26,376 nucleotides of DNA from SIG440 sp045579055 (GCA_045579055.1 JAZNLK010000037.1:1-26376), one strand, 5' to 3'. Positions 14,115 to 22,456 are shown, numbered from the stretch's first letter. Numbers and translations: made by a program. Notes: a model not told the origin generated them from the letters alone.

Positions 14115-15308
14115 TTGTTCGAGTTTGATACTGAAGCAACAGGTCCGGCTAAGATACGAGTAATTGGCGTCGGCGGTGCCGGCAATAATGCAGTAAACAG
14201 AATGATCGAGGCAGAAGTTCAGTGCGTTGAGTTTATTTCGGTGAACACAGATAAGCAGGATTTATCCCTTTCAAAAGCTCCGCAGAAGATTCAGATTGGT
14301 GCAAAACTCACCAAAGGTCTTGGCGCGGGTGCTGTGCCTGAAATCGGTGCAAAAGCGGCGGAGGAAAGTCGTGATGAAATTGCAATGGCGATTCAGGATG
14401 CTGATATGGTTTTTGTTACAGCCGGTATGGGTGGCGGAACAGGTACGGGCGCTGCTCCTGTTGTTGCTGAAATCGCAAAGGAGCTTGGAATCCTGACAAT
14501 CGGTATTGTTACAAAGCCTTTCTGGTTTGAAGGTGCTGCACGTGCAAGAAATGCGGCTGCAGGAATTGAAAATCTCAAGAATTGTGTTGATACTTTGGTT
14601 GTTATTCCCAACGACAAGCTTCTTGAAATTGCAGAAAACAAAACACCACTCACAGAGTCATTCAAAATGGCTGACGATGTTCTGAGACAGGGTGTTCAGG
14701 GTATTTCTGACCTTATCTCACGTCCCGGCTTGATTAGTCTTGACTTTGCTGACGTGAAGACAATTATGAAGAATACGGGCTATGCACATATGGGTATCGG
14801 CAAGGCAACAGGTGAAAACCGTGCTCATGATGCTGCTGCAAAGGCAATCAACAGTCCGCTTCTTGAAACAACAATTACCGGTGCAAAGGGTGTTATCCTG
14901 AACGTTACCGGCGGCAGCGATTTGGGTATTCTTGAAATTCAGACAGCCTCAGAGCTTATTACTGAAGCGGCTGACAAGGATGCAAACATTATCATCGGTG
15001 CTATTATTGATGAAACTTTGGGCGACGAAATTCAGGTTACGGTTATTGCAACCGGATTTGAAGGTAAGGCAACATCTGTGCTCCCGAAAACAACAGCATC
15101 ACCCTTTGCAAAGGATGAAGGCAAAGGTCTTTTTGCAACAATGAGAGAGGGTATGCTTGATAAGAAGGTAGAGCCTGTGTCTGTACCGGTTGACGTTGCA
15201 CCTGTTGTTGAGGAAAAGGTCGTCGTTGAAAAGCCAAATTCGTTTTTCAAAGTGAGCGAAGATGATGGAATTGATGTTCCTGTTTTCTTGCGTAAGAATC
15301 AGGACTAA
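14115..15308 (+). CDS. ftsZ: Cell division GTPase FtsZ
   Basis: FtsZ is the tubulin-like GTPase that forms the Z ring. I placed the start at TTG 14115 because AGGAGG (14102-14107) lies 7 bases upstream and the product begins MFEFDTEATGPAKIRVIGVGGAGNN; an in-frame ATG at 14037 would add an unconserved 26-residue lead. The 397 residues have the signature GGGTGTG at 106-112, NTDKQDL near 44-50 and T7-loop text LISLDFADVKTIM (206-218). In the T7 loop, the Asn usual in this position is Ser208, while D210 and D213 are kept. A variable linker leads to the C-terminal partner-binding peptide IDVPVFLRKNQD. ftsA is not adjacent, so SepF or a distant ftsA may anchor it. secG follows by 45 bases with no terminator between. 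Confidence 0.96.
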   Translation: MFEFDTEATGPAKIRVIGVGGAGNNAVNRMIEAEVQCVEFISVNTDKQDLSLSKAPQKIQIGAKLTKGLGAGAVPEIGAKAAEESRDEIAMAIQDADMVFVTAGMGGGTGTGAAPVVAEIAKELGILTIGIVTKPFWFEGAARARNAAAGIENLKNCVDTLVVIPNDKLLEIAENKTPLTESFKMADDVLRQGVQGISDLISRPGLISLDFADVKTIMKNTGYAHMGIGKATGENRAHDAAAKAINSPLLETTITGAKGVILNVTGGSDLGILEIQTASELITEAADKDANIIIGAIIDETLGDEIQVTVIATGFEGKATSVLPKTTASPFAKDEGKGLFATMREGMLDKKVEPVSVPVDVAPVVEEKVVVEKPNSFFKVSEDDGIDVPVFLRKNQD

Positions 15309-15353
15309 AATATTCAGCAAGTAAATTAGTGAAAGTTTTTGGAGGAAAAAAAG

Positions 15354-15788
15354 ATGAAGATATTAATTGTTATTCACGTTATCATTTCGATTATACTTAT
15401 TGCTGTGGTTCTTATGCAGAACGGAAAGCAGCAGGGTCTCTCAGGTGCTATCGCCGGTGGTGCTGAAACATTTTTCGGCAAGAATAAGGGCAGAACAATA
15501 GATGCGTTGCTGAGCAAAGCAACAACAGTTATTGCGGTGCTTTTCGTTATTTCAGCTCTTGCTCTTGCAATTGTTTCTGTAAAATCGTCAGACAAAGCTG
15601 ATGCAACAACAACAGTTCCCGGTATTGAAGATGCCGCAGTTGTTGAAGAAGGCGAAAATGCTGAAGTTGTTGTTGATGAAAATGGCAACGTTGTTGTGGA
15701 AGATGAGACAACAGACGAAGCTGCTGAAGCTGAAACAACTGAAAACAGCGAAGCAACTGAAACGACTGAAGACGGTTCTGCTGAGTAG
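15354..15788 (+). CDS. secG: Protein-export membrane protein SecG with a long acidic tail
   Basis: SecG is the small accessory subunit of the SecYEG translocon. ATG 15354 lies 8 bases after GGAGG (15341-15345). The first 77 residues match the family: helix 1 (about 2-21), the loop QNGKQQGLSGAIAGGAETFFGKNKGRTIDALLSKAT (in pieces: QQGLSGA at 26-32, GGAETFFG at 35-42), then helix 2 (about 57-76). Typical SecG has about 75-80 residues; this one has 144 because of an acidic, T/E/A-rich tail from about 82. The tail looks disordered. A strong terminator follows. A downstream rnr-like gene matches the frequent secG-rnr order in Firmicutes. Confidence 0.92.
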   Translation: MKILIVIHVIISIILIAVVLMQNGKQQGLSGAIAGGAETFFGKNKGRTIDALLSKATTVIAVLFVISALALAIVSVKSSDKADATTTVPGIEDAAVVEEGENAEVVVDENGNVVVEDETTDEAAEAETTENSEATETTEDGSAE

Positions 15789-15809
15789 TAAAATAGTTTA
15801 TTGATAATT

Positions 15810-15841
15810 AAAACCGCTCCAAATTTTTGGAGCGGTTTTTG
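15810..15841 (+). terminator. Intrinsic terminator after secG
   Basis: AAAACCGCTCC (15810-15820) pairs with GGAGCGGTTTT (15829-15839) around an AT-only loop, followed by further T. The stem lies 21 bases after the secG stop and ends the ftsZ-secG unit. Confidence 0.92.
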
Positions 15842-15945
15842 CTAAATTTGTATTTCTGGCACATCTATATTTCGGGTGTATGGGATAAAGTTGTGCAATC
15901 AGGAACAAAATAAAGATAGCATTTTGGAAAGGTGGGTGAATCGCT

Positions 15946-18003
15946 ATGAACTTCATTGACATACTCAGTTCGTATCATATAATGCCACAGTTTCCACCGG
16001 GGGCGGTGCGTCAAGCTGAAACAGTTCCGGCGGAGGTCAGTGCGGCTGACCTGAAAGGCAGACGTGACTTAACCGACAAGCTGATAATCACAATTGACGG
16101 GGACGATGCAAAAGATTTTGACGATGCGGTTTCGGTGGAGATTCTGGAGAATGGAAATTATTGTCTGGGTGTCCATATCGCTGACGTTACTCACTACGTG
16201 AAGGAAGGTTCACCAATTGACCGGGCAGCTTTTTCACGTGGAACAAGCGTGTATCTGATTGATACGGTGATTCCTATGTTACCTTTTGAACTGTCAAATG
16301 AACTTTGCAGTCTGAAGCCTGATGTGGTCAGACTGACTGTTTCGGTGTTTATGGAAGTCAACAGGCGTGGCGAGATAAAGAGTTATGAAATCTGCAACAG
16401 CTTTATAAAATCTTCAAGCAGAATGACCTATGCCAATGTAACAGAGATTCTTGAAGGAAATATAAAACTAAGAGAAAAGTTTTCACAGCTTGTTCCTATG
16501 CTTGAAAAGATGAATGATCTGGCAAAAATTCTGAAGAAAAAGAGAATTTCGGAAGGGTCAATTGAATTTGAAACTCACGAGTCAAAGATTACTCTTGATT
16601 CAAAAGGCAGACCTGTCAAAATTGAAAAATACCCTATAACTATCTCAAACGGTATAATCGAAGAATTTATGCTTATCTGTAATGTAACTGTGGCGAAGTA
16701 TCTGGTAAACAAAGGTCTTCCGTGTGTTTTCAGAATCCACGAAAAACCCGACCTGATGCGTCTTGAACGTCTGGGGGAAGTGTTGCCTGTTATGGGGGTT
16801 GATTATCCAATCGGCGTGAATATGAAACCGTCGGATTTTCAGAGAATACTCAAATCAGTTGAAAACTCCGAAAAAGCGGAGGTTGTGAGTTACCTTCTGC
16901 TCAGGGCTATGGCGAAAGCGAGATACAGTGAGATAAATCACGGACACTTCGGTCTTGGGTTTGGTACGTATTGCCACTTCACTTCGCCTATAAGACGTTA
17001 TTCGGATATAGTGGTGCACCGGATTCTGAAGGAAAGCCTGGAAGGAGAAATTTCCGAAAAAAGGAAGGCACATCTGAAAGAAATTACAGTTGCGGCTTCT
17101 GTGACAGCTTCTGTGACAGAAGTAAATGCGGCGGATGCCGAGCTTAAATGGAAGTCTGTTAAAAAAGCGGAATATATGGCTGATAAAATCGGTGAAAAAT
17201 ATGAGGGAATCATAACCCATATTTTGTCGTCAGGCTTTTTTGTTGAACTTCCGAACACGGTTGAGGGTTTTGTTGCCGCAAGAACCCTGGAGGACGATAT
17301 TTATATTCTTGCCGACAGCGGTGTTGCTATGATAGGAATGAAAAACAAACGTGCCTTTTACGTGGGTGACAAGGTGAGAATAAAGGTTGCGGCTGTTGAT
17401 GCGGAGCGTTGCTTTGTTGATTTTGAGGTTGAAGGGTCGACCAAGCTTGCCCCTATGCGCAGGAAATCTTCGAGACGAAAGGGCAGCAAAACAGCAGTTG
17501 ATAAAGATAACAAGCGGATTCTTCGTGAAATGATGGCTGTGCAGAAAGAGGAAAAGGCAGAAAAAAACGATTTGAGACAAAAGGCGGAAACAGAAAAGAG
17601 TATATTTGAAAATGCGGTTGTTGCAATATTGTTTGAAATGTTGTCGGAAATCAATAGGTTCAGCAAACCGGAAAAAGGTTTTGTGGGAGTGACGCTCAGC
17701 GATTTTGCGGCGATGATTTCCATGCCTGTTTATAAGGCTGTGTTCAGCGAAAAGAGTGAGGTCTCGTTGAAAAATACTTTGATTTCTGCATCTGCAAACA
17801 CAAAAAACACGCTGAGGATGATTGCTGACAGCTTCGGCTTTGAGATTGATGAAAAGCATCACAGACAAGCGGTTGACTTTGTTTGTGCTTCGTTGAGACA
17901 TCTTGAAGCAAGCCTGAGATATGACAATCTGAATTACAGAAAACGGGAAAATGAGTATTATTCTATTGCAAAAAAATCCGAAAGAAGAGGTGAAAGAGTA
18001 TGA
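15946..18003 (+). CDS. RNase R/RNase II family exoribonuclease lacking N-terminal cold-shock domains
   Basis: The RNB catalytic domain begins almost at once. TIDGDDAKDFDDAVSVE carries D51, D57, D59 and D60, the four metal-binding aspartates. Then follow VHIADVTHYVKEGSPID, RGTSVYLIDTVIPMLP, LSNELCSLKP, the FRIHEKPD segment and FTSPIRRYSDIVVHR. An S1-type domain starts near KIGEKYEGIITHILSSGFFVEL. The first 30 residues match the linker just before the RNB domain in RNase R, so the usual winged-helix and two cold-shock domains (about 190 residues) are missing. An in-frame TGA nine bases upstream and a terminator at 15810-15841 leave no room for them. After S1, about 170 unrecognised residues remain, basic (RRKSSRRKGSK) then helical. 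Catalytic activity 3' to 5' on RNA is expected. Its stop overlaps the next gene by four bases. Confidence 0.88.
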   Translation: MNFIDILSSYHIMPQFPPGAVRQAETVPAEVSAADLKGRRDLTDKLIITIDGDDAKDFDDAVSVEILENGNYCLGVHIADVTHYVKEGSPIDRAAFSRGTSVYLIDTVIPMLPFELSNELCSLKPDVVRLTVSVFMEVNRRGEIKSYEICNSFIKSSSRMTYANVTEILEGNIKLREKFSQLVPMLEKMNDLAKILKKKRISEGSIEFETHESKITLDSKGRPVKIEKYPITISNGIIEEFMLICNVTVAKYLVNKGLPCVFRIHEKPDLMRLERLGEVLPVMGVDYPIGVNMKPSDFQRILKSVENSEKAEVVSYLLLRAMAKARYSEINHGHFGLGFGTYCHFTSPIRRYSDIVVHRILKESLEGEISEKRKAHLKEITVAASVTASVTEVNAADAELKWKSVKKAEYMADKIGEKYEGIITHILSSGFFVELPNTVEGFVAARTLEDDIYILADSGVAMIGMKNKRAFYVGDKVRIKVAAVDAERCFVDFEVEGSTKLAPMRRKSSRRKGSKTAVDKDNKRILREMMAVQKEEKAEKNDLRQKAETEKSIFENAVVAILFEMLSEINRFSKPEKGFVGVTLSDFAAMISMPVYKAVFSEKSEVSLKNTLISASANTKNTLRMIADSFGFEIDEKHHRQAVDFVCASLRHLEASLRYDNLNYRKRENEYYSIAKKSERRGERV

Positions 18004-18731
18004 AGACGGTGCTGATAACGGGTGCATCACGTGGCATAGGAAGAGCCACGGCAAAAATGTTTGCGAAACAAGGTTATGGTGTTGCAATAAACTATAATAA
18101 AAGCCTTGAAGCGGCAGAAAAACTGCGTGAAGAAATTGTCTCAGATGGCGGTGTTGCGGAGATTTTTTGTGCTGATGTTTCGGACAACGGACAGGTTTTG
18201 AAAATGATTGACCGGATTTCAGAAAAGCTGGGAAGTATCGATATTTTGGTGAATAATGCGGGCATTGCTCCAAAACAAGGGCTCTTTACAGACTTTTCGG
18301 AGGAAGATATGAAAGAGGTTTTTGAAACAGATATATTCGGAATGATGAATTGTGCAAGAGCGGTTATTCCTCAAATGGTCAGCCGGAAGTGCGGCAAAAT
18401 CATAAACATTTCTTCCATTTGGGGTATCTGCGGCGGCTCATGTGAGGTTCTTTATTCTTCGGCAAAGGCGGCTGTGATTGGCTTCACAAAAGCCCTTGCA
18501 AAGGAACTGGCGCCGTCGGGCATAAATGTTAACTGTGTTGCACCGGGATTTGTGGATACGGATATGAATGCACATCTTTCCGAAGAAGACAAAAGAGCAT
18601 TTTGCGAGGACGTACCCTTGGGCAGAATAGGAACACCTGAAGATGTTGCGGAAACGGTTCTGTTTCTTGCGTCTGAAGGTGCGTCATACATAACGGGACA
18701 GGTAATTGCTGTTGACGGGGGATTGGTGTAG
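18000..18731 (+). CDS. Short-chain dehydrogenase/reductase (FabG-like)
   Basis: This 243-residue classical SDR has the cofactor motif TGASRGIG at 7-14, NNAG at 85-88 and the catalytic S139, Y152 and K156 (YSSAK). It also has NVNCVAPGFVDTDM after the active site and the C-terminal SYITGQVIAVDGG typical of 3-oxoacyl-ACP reductase-like proteins. Its ATGA start overlaps the RNase R-like stop, so it is translationally coupled to it. The gene is not in a fatty-acid cluster, so FabG function cannot be assumed; other NAD(P)H-dependent carbonyl reductions are possible. Confidence 0.9.
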   Translation: MKTVLITGASRGIGRATAKMFAKQGYGVAINYNKSLEAAEKLREEIVSDGGVAEIFCADVSDNGQVLKMIDRISEKLGSIDILVNNAGIAPKQGLFTDFSEEDMKEVFETDIFGMMNCARAVIPQMVSRKCGKIINISSIWGICGGSCEVLYSSAKAAVIGFTKALAKELAPSGINVNCVAPGFVDTDMNAHLSEEDKRAFCEDVPLGRIGTPEDVAETVLFLASEGASYITGQVIAVDGGLV

Positions 18732-19033
18732 TGGAATTACCTAAACGAAAACCTACTCGGTTGAAGAGTTATGATTACAGTACACCGGGAGTGTATTTTA
18801 TTACTGTGTGTGATATAAATTGTGTTATGGAGGAATATAACGAACGTCAGTAAAAATGTAATGATTACAAAGATAGAGTGATTGCACTGGAACAGATTGA
18901 ATGCGACGGAGATACATCGTATACAGCAAGTGTTCCCATTGATAGTAACATAAAGTATGCAAAAGTATTTTTGTGGAATGGGCATAATGAACTTGAACCA
19001 ATGGGAATGGCAGAAAAGATAATGATAAATTAG
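18731..19033 (+). pseudogene. Remnant of a REP-associated (Y1/RAYT-type) transposase fused to other coding debris
   Basis: A GTG overlapping the SDR stop opens a frame reading VELPKRKPTRLKSYDYSTPG then VYFITVC, the characteristic start of REP-associated tyrosine (IS200-like) transposases. It reaches TAA at 18851 after 40 codons, without the HUH and catalytic tyrosine motifs. The same frame then runs on to TAG at 19031, encoding text ending YAKVFLWNGHNELEPMG. That ending resembles the last residues of clostridial secreted or surface proteins rather than a transposase. I read this as a truncated transposase joined to the tail of another gene. Loss of function is clear; the origin of the second part is inferred. 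Confidence 0.6.
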
Positions 19034-19124
19034 TTTTTATATCCGAAGAGTAGTGGAAAATAAACCGCATTATGGACAAACTGAGTTTGTTATTCGGGAA
19101 TTACGGAGTGTTCTGAAAAAATAA
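19034..19124 (+). other. Unidentified short coding fragment
   Basis: In another frame (ending at TAA 19122-19124) a short open stretch reads VVENKPHYGQTEFVIRELRS and then VLKK. It looks protein-like and ends cleanly, but has no start or ribosome site of its own and I do not recognise it. It is probably more debris of the decayed region between the SDR gene and the REP-like hairpin. Confidence 0.25.
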
Positions 19125-19127
19125 TGA

Positions 19128-19187
19128 TTTAAGATGCTTCGACAAGCTCAGCATGACAGAATGCTGAGCTTGTTATCGCTTTAAGAT
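19128..19187. repeat. REP-like hairpin flanked by 8-bp direct repeats
   Basis: ACAAGCTCAGCAT (19142-19154) pairs perfectly with ATGCTGAGCTTGT (19161-19173) around a six-base loop. The hairpin is bracketed by TTTAAGAT at 19128-19135 and again at 19180-19187. The core, TTCGACAAGCTCAGCATGAC, is of a kind I associate with REP-type palindromes found near RAYT transposases, and such a transposase remnant lies about 400 bases upstream. The flanking 8-bp repeats look like a target-site duplication, though chance is possible. Confidence 0.62.
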
Positions 19188-19370
19188 TTGCTGACTTTGC
19201 CGTTAATCAAAGGGGTTGTAGTAAAATGATTTTTTGTGACGCCATTATTGGCGAACCGTTTGTTTTTTCATTTAACCACAGTCCCCTTTTTTGTTGAGCG
19301 GATATTATTTTGTCAGTATTTTCTGCTCCAAAAGCACATCACTGTTAATGAGTTTGAAAACATTGGTGGG
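19188..19370. other. Non-coding stretch between the REP-like hairpin and the ABC operon
   Basis: No convincing gene was seen. The only structures are a 5-bp hairpin CGCCA-TTAT-TGGCG (19240-19253) and a widely spaced pair, AAAGGGG near 19210 and CCCCTTTTTT near 19283, which could form a poor terminator-like stem on the + strand. No clear intrinsic terminator was found for the convergent ABC operon on the - strand. Confidence 0.4.
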
Positions 19371-20528
19371 TTATCCTAATATTTTCATCCCGTGCGAAAA
19401 TTTGTTTTTAATGATATTAAGCACAAATGCCAGCATATATGCTCCGACGCAGTATATCAGCGAATATGTGAAATAATCGTTGTTGTATGTGCCCTTCAGA
19501 TAGTAATATGAGGGCAGACAAAGCCTTATGGGACGCAGTTCGTTTCCGTTAAAGAAAATGGGGGAAAGAACCAGCATAATTATTATCAGTCCGGGGATGG
19601 CTACACCAAGCTTTCCCGGTGAACGAAATACTACGCAAAGATTAAGACAAAAGCCTGTTGTACATAAAATGTAAAGAACCATACTGAGAAGATCTCTACA
19701 AAAGCCTGTGGTGAGCCCTGTGAATCGGAATGCAACAAATACCGCAACAGCTGAAAAAACAGATGCGGAAAGACAGGAAGCAAAGGCAGGAATCAACCTT
19801 TTTTGAGGTGGCATCCAGTCATATTTTCCTTCGCTTTGGTCTTTAAGGAAGTACAGCGCTGCCGCCATAGTACACAGCATCACCAAGATTGCCAAAATTC
19901 CCCGAAGCGGTGCTGTTAGGTAATTTGTATCCATTCGTGGCACAGAAGAACCAAGCTGCTGGGTTTTTATTATATCGTTGTTCCGCTGTGTGGAGTCGTA
20001 ATATTCACGAAGCTCCGCTTCTGAAACGGAGTTTTCGGGTTTTACATTTTTATTAATAAAGTCGCTGTAAACGGAATATGCTATATCTTCATATAATGCC
20101 CCGTGTAAAAGCTCACGGGATATCTGAAGGGGCACAGTTTCTTCACGTTGGATTATTTGAACCAAAGGTTCTTTGGAATCATGAACCGCATATTGATATA
20201 TTGCTTCTGACAGATTTGGCTTAAAAATCCAGGCAGCATCTGCTTTGAATTTGCTGACGGAGTCTATTGCTGAGTCTTTAGAGTCAGCAACGGAATATTG
20301 AATAATGCCGTCGCTGCTACACAATTTGTCTATTGCTTTTTGGGCAGCAGGGTCGCTGTCTTCGGTACAAAGAACTATCCCCAGAATACCGGCATCATCA
20401 GACAAAACCGTATTCATCAGGGGAATTACTGCCGGAATCAGACACAGCAGAAAGATAAAACTGAATTTGTGAAGCAACCGTTTACTGAACATAAGATACC
20501 AGATAAAAGCTTTTCTTAGTTTTTTCAC
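19371..20528 (-). CDS. ABC-2 type transporter permease with a large ectodomain
   Basis: This 385-residue membrane protein has one N-terminal helix (about 22-42), an extracytoplasmic region of about 160 residues (GIVLCTEDSDPAAQKAIDKL onward), then about five helices in the C-terminal half. That is the usual plan of ABC-2 export permeases of the ABC2_membrane type. It starts at GTG in a GTGA overlap with the preceding permease gene, with AGGTGA nearby, so the pair is translationally coupled. It probably forms a heterodimer with that permease and is powered by the ATPase encoded first in the operon. The substrate cannot be read from sequence. Confidence 0.8.
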   Translation of the reverse strand: MKKLRKAFIWYLMFSKRLLHKFSFIFLLCLIPAVIPLMNTVLSDDAGILGIVLCTEDSDPAAQKAIDKLCSSDGIIQYSVADSKDSAIDSVSKFKADAAWIFKPNLSEAIYQYAVHDSKEPLVQIIQREETVPLQISRELLHGALYEDIAYSVYSDFINKNVKPENSVSEAELREYYDSTQRNNDIIKTQQLGSSVPRMDTNYLTAPLRGILAILVMLCTMAAALYFLKDQSEGKYDWMPPQKRLIPAFASCLSASVFSAVAVFVAFRFTGLTTGFCRDLLSMVLYILCTTGFCLNLCVVFRSPGKLGVAIPGLIIIMLVLSPIFFNGNELRPIRLCLPSYYYLKGTYNNDYFTYSLIYCVGAYMLAFVLNIIKNKFSHGMKILG

Positions 20529-21766
20529 TGATTTTCACCTGCAATTCTGTGTTTGCGGACACCAATACTTATTCCTGAAAATGCCAGGAAGTAACAGGTG
20601 ACAGCCAAAAGGTCACCTGCCTGCAATGTGTGTGAAAGGGTCTTTCGCAAATATGAAAAACCGACTCCTGAAGGCAGGATGTCTGCAATTTTCTGAACGG
20701 TATCGGGGAAGAAGCTGTTGGGATAAAAACATCCTGACAAATATCCCAACCCCACCGAAATAAGGAATTGCAGAAGGATGGCACTGACTGTGCCTGAAAC
20801 CAGCTCGTATAATGCTGTGTGCATCATTGTCAGCATCATTATTACGGGGAGAGATTTGAAAACAAATAGCACTGATGTTGAAATGCTGATGTTTTCCAGC
20901 TCCGGAATGGCGATATTCTTGCCGCTGAGAGCAATTCCGGCGGTTATAGCCAAAATAATAAGAGTGAACATTGAAATTGTCAGAAATGCCATATATTCGC
21001 AGAAAATCTGCATCGTGGGTTTCATTCCGAAGGCGTTCAGAGAACGGAAGAGTGAAACATTCTTTGCTGTCATAAGCTTGTTACAGGATATTCCCCAAAG
21101 AAGCAGGAAGAACAGAATAATTCCGCAAACATAATAGCCGGCGAAGGAAATGCTGTCGGCTATTCCCAAAGATGTAGCTTCATATGTGTTTTGTCTGTGA
21201 AGCACCAAATCCAGATATCTGAAGTTCAGACCATCGTTCAGTGGCTTCATCTTTGTACCGGGCATTTTATCTGAAACAATATCCTGCATACTGTAAATGG
21301 CAATCTGGGTTTCGGTGAGCATATCCGAGACTATTTTCGTTACCTCTGTTGTCAGAATCGTACCGAAATTGTCGGGGTTATTTTGTGTCACAAAAGTTGC
21401 AGGCACGTTTTCGCCCCGCCAGATGGATTTGATGTAATCTTCCGGAATTATGACATATCCGTGGAGTTCTCCGTCTTTTAGCTGAGCCTTGGCTTCGGCT
21501 TCGGTCATTTCATCAAAGTTGATGAAAAACCTGGAACTGTCCAGGCTTTCCAGTGCTTTCAGACCAATCTGGAGATATGTGTTTTCTATGTCGCCAACAA
21601 CTCCGATACGAACAGATTGTTTGTTTTCATCGTTGAGGTTTTGGGTGACTATGGCCATCCCGGCAAGTGCCACACTGACGATGGTCAGGAGTGTTATAAA
21701 AAGTATCATCGGATAGCATTTGAAAGCACGTTTGAGCTGTAAATTTAAGTATATATGTTTTTTCAT
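20525..21766 (-). CDS. ABC-2 type transporter permease (partner subunit)
   Basis: This 413-residue protein shares the plan of its neighbour: an N-terminal helix (about 18-38), a soluble outer segment of about 165 residues (VRIGVVGDIENTYLQIGLKA, DGELHGYVIIPEDYIKSIW), then about six helices from FAGYYVCGIILFFLLLWG on. The segment GYVIIPEDYIKSI is the kind of text common in ABC-2 and YhgE-like export permeases. The gene begins three bases after the ATPase stop and overlaps the next permease by four bases. Export of a lipid, peptide or drug-like compound is possible; the substrate is unknown. Confidence 0.8.
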   Translation of the reverse strand: MKKHIYLNLQLKRAFKCYPMILFITLLTIVSVALAGMAIVTQNLNDENKQSVRIGVVGDIENTYLQIGLKALESLDSSRFFINFDEMTEAEAKAQLKDGELHGYVIIPEDYIKSIWRGENVPATFVTQNNPDNFGTILTTEVTKIVSDMLTETQIAIYSMQDIVSDKMPGTKMKPLNDGLNFRYLDLVLHRQNTYEATSLGIADSISFAGYYVCGIILFFLLLWGISCNKLMTAKNVSLFRSLNAFGMKPTMQIFCEYMAFLTISMFTLIILAITAGIALSGKNIAIPELENISISTSVLFVFKSLPVIMMLTMMHTALYELVSGTVSAILLQFLISVGLGYLSGCFYPNSFFPDTVQKIADILPSGVGFSYLRKTLSHTLQAGDLLAVTCYFLAFSGISIGVRKHRIAGENQ

Positions 21767-21769
21767 AGC

Positions 21770-22432
21770 TTATAGATTACCTGCCAATCGGTTGATGTTT
21801 CCGTCAAAGGTATAAGGGGTGAGAACACCGTTTTTCAAAATATAAAGGGCGTCACAGAGGGGAAGCTCCTGGATGTCATGGGTTGCCAGAATAATTATTC
21901 CGCCATTTTTCTTGAAGTCAAGGAGATAGTTGGAAATCCGTGCCTTGCAGACCAAGTCAAGGGCGGCAGAAGGTTCATCCAGAAGAAGTATTTGCGGATT
22001 GTGTGCAACAGCACAGCCGATGGCAAGGCGTTTTTTCATACCTCCTGACATTTTGCAAACCGGGGTTGAAAGAAAGGCGTCGATGCCCAGCATTCCGAGC
22101 ACACCGGCTTTTAATTGGATTTCAATTTCATCTGCTGAATACCATAGCCTCAGATTGTCTTTTGCGGTCAGTTCCTCAATGAGTGGTGTGTTCTGGGGAA
22201 CATATCCGAGAACGGATGAGCGGATTTTGCTTTTTTTCAGAAGGTCGGTGTTGTTGAATGTGAAGCTCCCTGAGTCGGGTTTGAATATCCCTGCAAGAAT
22301 GTTAAGCAAGGTTGATTTTCCGCTGCCGTTGCCGCCCAGGATACCAATACACATTCCGGGCTGTGCTGTCAGCGAGATGTCGTTCAGGACAGCCTTCTTT
22401 CCGTATTTCTTTTTTATGTGTTCTATTTTCAT
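21770..22432 (-). CDS. ABC transporter ATP-binding protein
   Basis: This compact 220-residue ATPase subunit has all core motifs: Walker A GGNGSGKST (about 33-41), the Q-loop GYVPQ, the signature MSGGMKKRLAIGCAVAHNP, Walker B ILLLDEPSAALD and the switch histidine in ATHD. Sequence type (MKIEHIKKKYGKKAVLNDIS) is that of ABC-2 exporter ATPases. It is the first gene of a three-gene operon with two permeases, with an AGGA site before the ATG. No histidine kinase, immunity or peptide gene lies next to it, so its substrate is open. Confidence 0.92.
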   Translation of the reverse strand: MKIEHIKKKYGKKAVLNDISLTAQPGMCIGILGGNGSGKSTLLNILAGIFKPDSGSFTFNNTDLLKKSKIRSSVLGYVPQNTPLIEELTAKDNLRLWYSADEIEIQLKAGVLGMLGIDAFLSTPVCKMSGGMKKRLAIGCAVAHNPQILLLDEPSAALDLVCKARISNYLLDFKKNGGIIILATHDIQELPLCDALYILKNGVLTPYTFDGNINRLAGNL

Positions 22433-22456
22433 AATAATTGTCCTATCTGCAGAAAA

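Noticed and set aside
17230..18273. 347-residue - strand open frame
   Set aside because: It lies opposite the conserved RNase R-like and SDR genes, with no recognisable domain or ribosome binding site. It is a shadow.
19371..22432. Lantibiotic or antimicrobial peptide export and immunity system
   Set aside because: The ATPase-permease-permease order would fit, but no precursor peptide, modification enzyme or two-component system lies next to it.
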